Of a stretch of DNA of 14,556 nucleotides, positions 1 through 6,516 are shown piece after piece. The translations under genes were made by a program, and so were the position numbers. Positions within the stretch are counted from its first letter, which is position 1. Each line of letters opens with the position of its first letter. The notes under the pieces were generated by a model. That model did not search any database, had not been told where the DNA came from, and saw only the letters and a program-made list of their open reading frames with translations. The stretch is from Armatimonadota bacterium (GTDB lineage: Bacteria; Armatimonadota; Zipacnadia; Zipacnadales; JABUFB01): positions 1 to 14,556 of the forward strand of contig JAGPGE010000049.1 in assembly GCA_018056145.1 (NCBI GenBank), written 5' to 3'.

Positions 1-1
1 C

Positions 2-184
2 CATGAACAGGCTCGCGAACTACTGGGGAACGTCTGTGTCGCATGCATCGGACCCATCACGGCCGCTACCCTCCGCGAACTGGGCGTCGAGCCCACGGTG
101 ATAGCAGACGAGCACACCATTCACGGCCTGGTGGCGGGATTGGCCGCCCACTTCGCTCACGAACCCAGGAGGTCCGCCGAGTGA
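2..184 (+). CDS. hemD: Uroporphyrinogen-III synthase, C-terminal end (left-truncated)
   Basis: Only the last 60 residues are present; the gene enters from the left edge and ends at TGA 182-184. Uroporphyrinogen-III synthase closes hydroxymethylbilane to uroporphyrinogen III, the branch point for siroheme, heme and cobalamin, in the cytoplasm. Seen in the sequence: the segment VACIGPITAATLRELGV followed by EHTIHGLVAGL, which matches the characteristic end of the family (a CIGPxTAxTxxxLG motif, then a TIxGLV helix). The gene could be a stand-alone HemD or the HemD half of a CobA-HemD fusion; the missing N-terminus would decide. Its stop codon overlaps the start of the next gene (GTGA), so the two are translationally coupled, and the neighbour's predicted role in heme synthesis supports the call. 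The residue match is recalled family knowledge, not a search result. Confidence 0.85.
   Translation, partial: HEQARELLGNVCVACIGPITAATLRELGVEPTVIADEHTIHGLVAGLAAHFAHEPRRSAE
167..172 (+). promoter_or_regulatory. Shine-Dalgarno AGGAGG that fixes the ahbC-like start
   Basis: A perfect AGGAGG lies inside the end of hemD, 8 nt before GTG 181. It chooses this GTG over the in-frame ATG at 43, which would overlap hemD by more than 140 nt and add 46 residues unlike the family. The GTG shares bases with the hemD stop. Confidence 0.85.
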
Positions 185-1356
185 TTGGCTGCACCAAGCT
201 GCTTTGTGGTACCGCAACCGTATCGGAAGCTCTACGTCACGGCCGCGACAGCAGCAAGCTTCCCCCGCATATGCTGCAGTTCTCTTCAGACTATCGTCCG
301 CTGGTGGTCTGGAACATCACGAACCGCTGCAATCTGCGCTGCCGCCACTGCTACTTGAGTGCCGAAGACCGCGACTACGGCAACGAGTTGACCCATGCGG
401 AAGCGCTCGCGTTCATTGAAGACATCGCGCAGATGAAGTGTCCCGTGCTCCTGTTTTCGGGCGGGGAGCCGCTGCTGCGTCCCGACCTGTCTGAACTGGC
501 GGCGCACGCAAGCTCCCTGGATCTGCGCCCGGTGCTGTCCAGCAACGGGACGCTCATCACACCCGAGACCGCCGAGAAGCTCGCGGCGTCGGGGTTCCGG
601 TACGTCGGCGTCAGCCTGGACGGTCTTGAGGAAACTCATGATGCGTTCCGAGGGCGAAAAGGGGCCTTTCGCGACGCGATCCAGGGCCTGCAGAACGCAG
701 CTGGTGCGGGGCTGAAGACCGGGGCCCGTTTCACGGTCAATGCGGACAATGTCGCGGACCTGCCGGGTGTCATGAACCTGGTGGCTGAGGCGGGGATTCC
801 CCGCTTCTGCATGTATCATCTTGTGTACGCCGGCCGCGGCTCGGACATGGTCGCCTGCGACACTGATCTCGAGACGAAACGCAGAACCATCGAACTGGTG
901 CTGGAGATGACGCAGCGCTTCGCGGAACGGGGCCTGGAGATCGAGATCCTCACCGTGGATAACCACGCCGATGGGGTGTACATCCGCAACCGGATCGCAT
1001 CCGAGCAACCTGAACGGCTGGCGGAGGTGGACCGCCTTCTCGAAATGCACGGTGGATGCTCCGCCGGGACCAAGATGTCCAATGTGGACCCGCAGGGGAA
1101 CGTGCATCCCTGCCAGTTCTGGGGACACGTCACCCTCGGCAACGTCAGGGAACGGCCCTTCAGTGAGATCTGGAACGACCCGGACAATGAGCTCCTGAAA
1201 GGGCTGCGCAACAAGCAGGAGCATCTCAAAGGACGCTGCGGCAGTTGCCGGCGCAAGGCGATCTGCGGCGGCTGTCGGATTCGGGCCGAGGCCGTCACCG
1301 GGGATATCTGGGAGGCCGATCCGGCCTGCTACCTGACGGACGAGGAGATTGCGTAG
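181..1356 (+). CDS. ahbC: AhbC-like radical SAM/SPASM protein of siroheme-dependent heme synthesis
   Basis: 391 residues from GTG 181. AhbC removes the acetate side chains of 12,18-didecarboxysiroheme to give Fe-coproporphyrin III, in the cytoplasm, using S-adenosylmethionine and iron-sulfur clusters. Seen: an N-terminal block IGCTKLLCG and SSKLPPHMLQFS, which I recall from AhbC/NirJ1 proteins; the radical SAM cluster motif C50-x3-C54-x2-C57; SGGEP at 93-97; VGVSLDG; and an auxiliary-cluster SPASM region with C293, C311, C353, C356, C362, C365 and C383, ending in DPACYLTDEEI. AhbC proteins I remember usually read HxDQFW where this one reads HPCQFW, so it may bind the auxiliary cluster differently or be a related NirJ-type enzyme. 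The overlap with hemD strongly supports a tetrapyrrole role. AhbA/B and AhbD are not in the window. No clear terminator follows in 1357-1410. Confidence 0.77.
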   Translation: MIGCTKLLCGTATVSEALRHGRDSSKLPPHMLQFSSDYRPLVVWNITNRCNLRCRHCYLSAEDRDYGNELTHAEALAFIEDIAQMKCPVLLFSGGEPLLRPDLSELAAHASSLDLRPVLSSNGTLITPETAEKLAASGFRYVGVSLDGLEETHDAFRGRKGAFRDAIQGLQNAAGAGLKTGARFTVNADNVADLPGVMNLVAEAGIPRFCMYHLVYAGRGSDMVACDTDLETKRRTIELVLEMTQRFAERGLEIEILTVDNHADGVYIRNRIASEQPERLAEVDRLLEMHGGCSAGTKMSNVDPQGNVHPCQFWGHVTLGNVRERPFSEIWNDPDNELLKGLRNKQEHLKGRCGSCRRKAICGGCRIRAEAVTGDIWEADPACYLTDEEIA

Positions 1357-1410
1357 CTCCCGTCAACGATGCCCCAAGCGCCTCCGCGGTTTTGCCTGTC
1401 GGCGTCGAGT

Positions 1411-1437
1411 GCAGGGCGGCACGAGACCTGCGACGAA
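1411..1437 (+). promoter_or_regulatory. Bipartite upstream element GCAGG-N18-CGAA (copy 1)
   Basis: GCAGG at 1411-1415 and CGAA at 1434-1437 are separated by 18 nt, and 51 nt separate CGAA from GTG 1489 of importer operon 1. The same arrangement recurs before other genes in the window (6414, 8746 and 10818 on plus; 8727 and 10585 on minus). The 23-nt distance between the two half-sites is that of a -35/-10 pair, so a promoter for an alternative sigma factor is the leading reading. A 5-bp inverted repeat (GCAGG with CCTGC at 1427-1431) overlaps it. Confidence 0.5.
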
Positions 1438-1488
1438 CAGCCATCAGCATACAGGCAGACTGTGGCGCTGAGGAGTTGAGCCCCTCTC

Positions 1489-3894
1489 GTGACCGCGTGT
1501 CCCCTCCGGTTCGGCAGTGTACTCGCCACGCTTGTCGCGCTCTTGGTCGCCGTGGCCGACCTGACCCCGGCGTTTGCGGCTGCCTCGCGCGACGAGCTCG
1601 TAGTCTGGGTCCAGGGCCTGAGCCCCGGGACCAGGGCCGCCCTGCGGAATTTCGAGCAGCAAACGGGCAACAAGCTGGTTGTCTCGATCTACGGCTCCGG
1701 CATGGACCCGCAGAAGCTCATGTGCGCCATCGCCGGAGGCAGGCCGCCGGACGTGATCTATCAGGACCGTTTCGCAGTTGGCGGCTGGGCGGCACGGGAC
1801 GCCTTCATGAAGCTGGATGACCTCGTCGCGAAGAGTGATGTGATCCGCCCGGAGAACTACTACGCGCCCTGCTGGTCTGAGGCGTGTTACGAGGGGTCGG
1901 TCTACGCGATCCCGGTGGGCACAGACAACCGGGCGCTCTACTACAACAAGGACGCGCTCATCCGCGCCGGGTATGTGGATGCGAAGGGTGAAGCAGTGCC
2001 GCCGAAGACGTGGGATGAGCTGCGGGCGTACGCCAGGAAGCTGTCGGAGTTCGACGACCAGAAGCACCTGACACGGTGCGGCTTCATCCCGAACTACGGC
2101 AACAGCTGGCTCTACATCTACGGCTGGCAAAACGGCGGGGAGTTCATGGACCCCAGCGGGAAACGCTGCACGTTGAACGACCCGAAGATCGTCGAAGCGC
2201 TGCAGTTCATGGTGGATATCTACGACGACCTGGGCGGGGTGTCGGAGGTTAATGCCTTCCAGGCGGGGTTCGAGGCGGCTGAGAACGATCCCTTCCTGAC
2301 CGGGAAGGTGGCGATGAAGATCGATGGCAACTGGACGCTCAACACCATCGCCACCTATGCCCCGGACCTGAATTTCGGCGTCGCACCGGCGCCGGTGCCT
2401 CAGGGAAGACCTTTCATCTCGTGGTGCGGGGGGTGGAGTTGGGCAATTCCCGTAGGCGCGAGGCACCCGGAGCAGGCCTGGGAGTTTGTGGAGTGGATGT
2501 CACGCCCTGAGACCTACGCCGCCATTGATGAGGTGGATTCCCGGTACAATCTGTCGCGCGGCCAGCCTTTCGTCCCGAATCTCAACGCCAACAAGCTCGT
2601 GACCGCGCAGGCGATGGAACGGTATGTCACCGGCAGCGAGACACTGAACGAGAACCTCCGTGACGGGTTCAGGGTGTTCGTGTCGCTGCTGCCCGTCTCG
2701 CGGTTCCGCCCCGTCACTGCGGTGGGACAGAAGCTGTGGGACGAGCATGTACGGGCGTTCGAAAACGCGACGAACCACGTGTATGAGCCGAAGGAGGCGC
2801 TGGACCGGGGGACGGAGGCAGTGCAGAAAGAGCTGGATGTGATCCTGCGCAAGGGGCGCGGGGCGCCGTTGAACTGGACCTGGCCGCTGGTGATTCTCAT
2901 CCCGCTCATTCTGATTCCACCGGTGGTGTACCTGCTGAGAGAGCGGCGCAGAAGCGGCAAGCCGCTGTTTGCGGGGGAATCCGGCGCGGGCTTCGCTTTC
3001 GCCTCGCCGTGGTTCATCGGTTTCCTAATCTTCACCCTCGGGCCGTTGCTGGCGTCCATTGTGTTCAGTTTCTGCGACTACGACGTGCTCCACCCGCCCA
3101 GGTACGTGGGTCTGCTGAACTACCGCGAGCAGCTTGGCCTGAGCTTCGGCCATGATGCAACCACCGGCAGGCTCACGGTCTCGGCCACCGACCCGCTCTT
3201 CTGGAAGTCCCTGTGGAACACGATCTACATGATGATCGGTATTCCGCTGGGAATGGCTGCGGGCCTTGGCGTGGCGCTGCTGCTGAACCTGAAGATCAAG
3301 GGCATGACGGTCTACCGCACGATCTACTACCTGCCCGCGATTGTGCCGGCGGTGGCGAGTTCCATCCTGTGGCTCTGGGTGCTGAACCCCCAGAGCGGGG
3401 CGATCAACTCGCTACTTGGGATGCTGGATCTTGGACGACCGCCGTGGCTGAGCGATCCGGCGTGGTCGAAGCCCTCCATCATTCTCATGGGGCTCTGGGG
3501 CGCAGGGAGCGGGATGATCATCTGGCTGGCGGGCTTGCAGGGCGTGCCGGAATCCCTGTATGAAGCGGCCCGGATTGACGGCGCCGGAAGCTGGAACCAG
3601 TTCCGTCATGTGACTCTCCCGATGCTCTCCCCATACATCTTCTTCAACCTGATCATGGGAGTCATCGGGACGCTGCAGATCTTCACTCAGGCCTTCATTA
3701 TCACCCAGGGCGGGCCGGTGGACTCGACCCTCTTCTATGTCTACAACCTGTTCAACCAGGCCTTCCGCTACTTCCACATGGGCACCGCGTCGGCGCTGGC
3801 GTGGATTCTGTTCGTGGTGATCCTGGGCTTGACCCTGGTTCAGCTCAAGCTTGCGCCCCGCTGGGTGCACTACGAAATGGGGGATGAGGCGTGA
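1489..3894 (+). CDS. Solute-binding protein fused to MalF-type ABC permease (CUT1-like importer)
   Basis: 801 residues. It would capture a sugar or similar solute outside the membrane and form half of the import channel. Seen: a signal-type N-terminus (R7, hydrophobic 8-23, AFA-A near residue 30); a family-1 binding-protein domain to about 455 (DVIYQDRF, YYNKDALIRAGY, KVAMKIDGNW, GWSWAIP); a linking membrane segment 465-483 followed by a basic RERRR; then a MalF/UgpA-type permease from about 502 with the ATPase-docking EAARIDG at 692-698. The predicted topology is coherent: signal, external binding domain, linking helix inward, then the permease core. Binding proteins are normally separate in this family, so the fusion is unusual. 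The start is GTG with AGGAG at 1471-1475, a rather long 13-nt spacer; no better in-frame start is evident. The next permease gene overlaps its stop. No ATPase is nearby. Substrate unknown. Confidence 0.88.
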   Translation: MTACPLRFGSVLATLVALLVAVADLTPAFAAASRDELVVWVQGLSPGTRAALRNFEQQTGNKLVVSIYGSGMDPQKLMCAIAGGRPPDVIYQDRFAVGGWAARDAFMKLDDLVAKSDVIRPENYYAPCWSEACYEGSVYAIPVGTDNRALYYNKDALIRAGYVDAKGEAVPPKTWDELRAYARKLSEFDDQKHLTRCGFIPNYGNSWLYIYGWQNGGEFMDPSGKRCTLNDPKIVEALQFMVDIYDDLGGVSEVNAFQAGFEAAENDPFLTGKVAMKIDGNWTLNTIATYAPDLNFGVAPAPVPQGRPFISWCGGWSWAIPVGARHPEQAWEFVEWMSRPETYAAIDEVDSRYNLSRGQPFVPNLNANKLVTAQAMERYVTGSETLNENLRDGFRVFVSLLPVSRFRPVTAVGQKLWDEHVRAFENATNHVYEPKEALDRGTEAVQKELDVILRKGRGAPLNWTWPLVILIPLILIPPVVYLLRERRRSGKPLFAGESGAGFAFASPWFIGFLIFTLGPLLASIVFSFCDYDVLHPPRYVGLLNYREQLGLSFGHDATTGRLTVSATDPLFWKSLWNTIYMMIGIPLGMAAGLGVALLLNLKIKGMTVYRTIYYLPAIVPAVASSILWLWVLNPQSGAINSLLGMLDLGRPPWLSDPAWSKPSIILMGLWGAGSGMIIWLAGLQGVPESLYEAARIDGAGSWNQFRHVTLPMLSPYIFFNLIMGVIGTLQIFTQAFIITQGGPVDSTLFYVYNLFNQAFRYFHMGTASALAWILFVVILGLTLVQLKLAPRWVHYEMGDEA

Positions 3895-5597
3895 TGAGCG
3901 CAACCATCACCCCCCAGGCCCGGCAGCGACGGCGGACGAGGGTAGTACACGTTCTCGCACACACGGTGCTTCTTCTAGGCTGCCTGCTGTTCGGTTTTCC
4001 GTTCTACTGGCTGCTTTCCACCAGCGTCAAAGAGCAGGACGAGATGTTCCGGGAGCCTCCGGTCTGGGTCCCTGCGTGGCCGCGGGCGGTTGAGAAGAGC
4101 CCGTACTTCGCGCAAGACGAATACGCCTTCCCAGAGGCGCCGGCGGGGGTCAGCACGGAGGCTTGGCAGAGCCATTGGCCCAAGATCGCGGCGGTGGCGG
4201 TGTCCGTGATGCGCAGCGTCTATCTCGATCCCCGGCAGATCCGCGCCAACGAAACGCCGCAGATGAGGGAAGCAGTGGCAAGGGGGCTCTACCAGACCAT
4301 CTCGAAGCGCCTGGACGGCGACCAGCTCAAGCAATTGGCGAGCGAACCGGAGCCGTTGATGGCCCGAACCGTGACCGAGCGCGACTGCAAGACGGTCTGG
4401 GAGAACGTGCGGCGGGCGTTGGTGATCCGCGGGGTCACGGTGCAGGATCAGGGCTTCGTGCAGTACAAGCTGGGTGAAGACGATCCGGTGTCGCAGTGGC
4501 GTGTCAGCGGGGGGAAAACGGATCTGCAGCCCACGCAGCTTGGGAAAAGGCCAGCGGCGGAGGTCGCCTATGACTTCGGCGGGTCCAGCACCTTCGTGCT
4601 CGAAGCCCGGCTCAAGTCTGCAATGGCGCCCGAGTCCTTCCGCCGACTGACGATTCCTTTTCGGGGTGACAAGTCCTGGCACCGGGTGGATCTCGAAGCG
4701 GACATCGGCGGAACACTGTACCGATCCACGGAACCACTGGTGCTGTTCACGGACCTGGCGCAGGAGGTGGCGTGGCAACTACCGGACGCGGAACGCACCG
4801 GCGCCGGAGCCTTCCGTGACTACCTGCCGCTGGCGAAGGCCGGTGCCGGAACATGCGGGCCGGATGAGGTCGGCGTGAAGCTGACGGTGCGCAAGAGCGG
4901 CTTCTGGCAGGCCGGTTACGCCAAGGCCCGGCGGAACTACCGCGATGCCCTGAACTATGTGCCCATGGGGACGTACTTCCGCAACACGTTGCTGCTGGTG
5001 CTGCTGAATGTCGCCGGCCAGCTCTTCTCTTGCTCAGTGGTGGCGTATGCTTTCGCGCGCCTGCGCTGGCCGGGGAGGGACGTGTCTTTCGCGGTGCTCC
5101 TGTCCACCATGATGCTGCCCGCACAGGTGACGATGATCCCGGTGTTCCTCATCTACCGGTACCTGGGCTGGTATGACACGCTGCAGCCGCTGTGGGTTGG
5201 CTCGTTCTTCGGGAGCGCCTTTTTCATCTTCCTGCTGCGCCAGTTCATGCGCACAGTCCCGCGAGACCTGGAGGAGGCGGCGCGGATTGACGGTTGCTCC
5301 TTCTGGGGCTTGTACTGGCGGATCATCCTGCCGCTGATGAAGCCGGCGCTGGCGGCGGTGGCGATCTTCAGCTTCATGAATGCCTGGAACGAGTTCATGG
5401 GCCCGCTGATCTATCTCAATGACCAGCGCCTGTACCCGCTGTCACTGGGGCTGTACCAGTTCCGCATCGAGCACGCCTCGGACTTCGGCATGCTCATGGC
5501 CGCCTCGGCCCTGATGATCCTGCCGGTGGTGGTGGTGTTCTTCCTGGCGCAGAAGCACTTCATCCAGGGCGTGACTCTCACGGGCATGAAGGGATAG
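3894..5597 (+). CDS. MalG-type ABC permease with a ~280-residue extracytoplasmic insert
   Basis: 567 residues from ATG 3894, which shares its A with the upstream TGA (TGATG); a GTG at 3891 is an in-frame alternative. G-rich sequence at 3879-3889 serves as ribosome binding site. This is the second channel subunit of importer 1. Seen: TM1 at 17-41 (FGFPFYWLLSTSVK), then PPVWVP at 55-60; the matching NYRDAL that normally follows a few dozen residues later appears only at 348-353. The core then continues with YFRNTLLLVLLNVAGQ, SVVAYAFARLRWPG, the ATPase-docking EAARIDG at 461-467, NAWNEFMGPLIYL and the usual LTGMKG end. The inserted 64-345 starts helical and becomes strand-rich, possibly a beta-sandwich; I do not recognise it. 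Relatives are typically near 280 residues, so the insert doubles the protein. It probably contacts the tethered binding domain (inference). Confidence 0.88.
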   Translation: MSATITPQARQRRRTRVVHVLAHTVLLLGCLLFGFPFYWLLSTSVKEQDEMFREPPVWVPAWPRAVEKSPYFAQDEYAFPEAPAGVSTEAWQSHWPKIAAVAVSVMRSVYLDPRQIRANETPQMREAVARGLYQTISKRLDGDQLKQLASEPEPLMARTVTERDCKTVWENVRRALVIRGVTVQDQGFVQYKLGEDDPVSQWRVSGGKTDLQPTQLGKRPAAEVAYDFGGSSTFVLEARLKSAMAPESFRRLTIPFRGDKSWHRVDLEADIGGTLYRSTEPLVLFTDLAQEVAWQLPDAERTGAGAFRDYLPLAKAGAGTCGPDEVGVKLTVRKSGFWQAGYAKARRNYRDALNYVPMGTYFRNTLLLVLLNVAGQLFSCSVVAYAFARLRWPGRDVSFAVLLSTMMLPAQVTMIPVFLIYRYLGWYDTLQPLWVGSFFGSAFFIFLLRQFMRTVPRDLEEAARIDGCSFWGLYWRIILPLMKPALAAVAIFSFMNAWNEFMGPLIYLNDQRLYPLSLGLYQFRIEHASDFGMLMAASALMILPVVVVFFLAQKHFIQGVTLTGMKG

Positions 5598-5634
5598 AGA
5601 GAGCTTGCCCACTGCCCTTCATGCCCGAAGGGCA
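5581..5634 (+). terminator. Two overlapping hairpins between convergent genes; possible two-way terminator
   Basis: CGGGCATGAAGGG (5581-5593, the last codons of the permease) pairs perfectly over 13 bp with CCCTTCATGCCCG (5615-5627). The second arm also takes part in a tighter hairpin, TGCCCTTC (5613-5620) with GAAGGGCA (5627-5634) around a 6-nt loop. The two structures exclude each other. Neither strand has a T-run afterwards, so this is not a textbook intrinsic terminator; placement between converging 3' ends is the main argument. Confidence 0.4.
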
Positions 5635-5648
5635 CCTGATTGCCGGAG

Positions 5649-6290
5649 CTACTGCGGCCCGTATTCGGTCGAGCCGGCGAGCGGCAGGGGCACCGCCCAG
5701 ATGTTGCGGTAGCGCACCAGGTCTCCGTGGTCCTGCAGCAGCAGTGGGCCGGGAGTGCCCTCGATCTCGTCCAGTGGCGCGCCGGTGACGCCGGGAAGCT
5801 CGACGTTGTTGTGGATGACCAGGCCGTTGTGCAGCACCGTCATCCGCACTCTCTCGGTGACGGCGCCGGAGTCATCCACCCGGGCGGCGCGGAAGATCAC
5901 GTCATAGGTCTGCCACTCCAGCGCGGGTTTGCATGCGTTCACCAGTGGGGCGTGCTGGTTGTAGATGGCGCCGCAGTCGCCCAGGCCGGGGACGGCCCAG
6001 CCGTAGGAGTCGAGCACCTGGATCTCGTAGCGACCCGCGATGAAGACGCCGCTGTTGCCCTTGGCCTGGCCCGTCGCTTCAGGCATGTCGGGGCAGCGGA
6101 ACTCGAGATGCAGGTAGTGGTCCAGGAAGAGCTCCTGCGACATGATGTCGCCTGCTTTGGGGACGACGCACAGCTCACCGTTCTCGACAGCCCACTCCGC
6201 GGGGCTGCGGTCGCGGCGCGTCCAGTTGCTCACGTCGCTGCCGTTGAACAGCACGACGGCGTTTTCCGGCGGCTGGAGACCGAGAGTCAT
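5649..6290 (-). CDS. DUF1080 / 3-keto-disaccharide hydrolase family protein
   Basis: 213 residues from ATG 6288-6290, with GAGGGAG 9 nt upstream; a longer reading from 6518 adds 76 residues with no support. The family (PF06439) has a concanavalin-like fold; studied members act on 3-keto glycosides, and it is abundant in Planctomycetota and Bacteroidota. Seen in order: VVLFNGSDVSNW near 12-23, an EW-x-VENGELCV strand pair, GNSGVFI near 78-84, RYEIQVLDSYG at 87-97, CGAIYNQHAP near 106-115, EWQTYDVIFR at 125-134, and a C-terminal GPLLLQDHG with VRYRNIW at 181-198. These are the usual hallmarks. Many family members are secreted, but this one has no signal peptide, so I expect it in the cytoplasm acting on imported sugars. 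It converges on the importer operon, with 51 nt between the ends. The exact substrate cannot be read from the sequence. Confidence 0.87.
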   Translation of the reverse strand: MTLGLQPPENAVVLFNGSDVSNWTRRDRSPAEWAVENGELCVVPKAGDIMSQELFLDHYLHLEFRCPDMPEATGQAKGNSGVFIAGRYEIQVLDSYGWAVPGLGDCGAIYNQHAPLVNACKPALEWQTYDVIFRAARVDDSGAVTERVRMTVLHNGLVIHNNVELPGVTGAPLDEIEGTPGPLLLQDHGDLVRYRNIWAVPLPLAGSTEYGPQ

Positions 6291-6410
6291 GGATAGACAC
6301 TCCCTCGTGGGTTGGCATCGCGCGCTATGTGCAGGGGTTTCCCCGTCGGGATTGGGGAGACCTTGCGCGACTTCTAGCCCCTTTCGCCCGAGTGGCAGGC
6401 CTGTCTCCAG

Positions 6411-6426
6411 CCGGAAGGGGTTCCGG
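6411..6426 (+). repeat. Perfect inverted repeat CCGGAA-GGGG-TTCCGG
   Basis: Six-bp arms around a GGGG centre, in the divergent region between the DUF1080 gene and the dienelactone-hydrolase gene. It overlaps the left half-site of the bipartite element at 6414. It could be an operator dyad or a short hairpin; nothing in the sequence separates these. Confidence 0.4.
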
Positions 6427-6440
6427 GCGCGCGGGTCGAA
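6414..6440 (+). promoter_or_regulatory. Bipartite upstream element GAAGG-N18-CGAA (copy 2)
   Basis: GAAGG at 6414-6418 and CGAA at 6437-6440, 18 nt apart, 76 nt before ATG 6517 of the dienelactone-hydrolase gene. Spacing is identical to copies 1, 4 and 5 (numbered by position). The right half-site is followed by GTCA, as in the copy at 8746. Confidence 0.45.
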
Positions 6441-6516
6441 GTCATCTGTACCGGCGCGGTCGGCCACGTGCTGGCGGGTTGCGGAGGGGAGACTGACCCA
6501 GACGGGAGGAGATCGC

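Noticed and set aside
43..180. Extended N-terminus of the ahbC-like protein from ATG 43
   Set aside because: It overlaps hemD almost throughout, has no ribosome binding site and is arginine-rich out-of-frame sequence; GTG 181 has a perfect AGGAGG and fits the family start.
286..1224. 312-residue minus-strand open reading
   Set aside because: Antisense to the ahbC-like gene, with the composition of a GC-rich shadow frame and no recognisable domain.
1444..2466. 340-residue minus-strand open reading
   Set aside because: Antisense to the binding-protein domain at 1489; rich in R, H and P, with no domain motif.
3975..4778. 267-residue minus-strand open reading
   Set aside because: Antisense to the insert of the permease at 3894. 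I considered it because the insert itself is unrecognised, but the plus frame continues into a clear permease core and this frame has no start signal.
5640..6296. 218-residue plus-strand open reading
   Set aside because: Antisense to DUF1080, whose family motifs are unmistakable.
6329..6370. GTGCAGGGG with a downstream GAGAC and GCGCGA
   Set aside because: Resembles copies 1 and 4, but has no CGAA at the right distance; the site at 6414 fits better.
6383..6408. Minus-strand candidate bipartite element for DUF1080 (GGAGA ... CGAA)
   Set aside because: The spacing is near that of the other copies, but the left half-site reads AGA instead of AGG, so I did not count it.
6369..6443. Possible structured RNA closed by GACTTC and GAAGTC with internal G/C arms
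   Set aside because: The pairings conflict with one another and are short; without covariation there is no case for an RNA gene or riboswitch.
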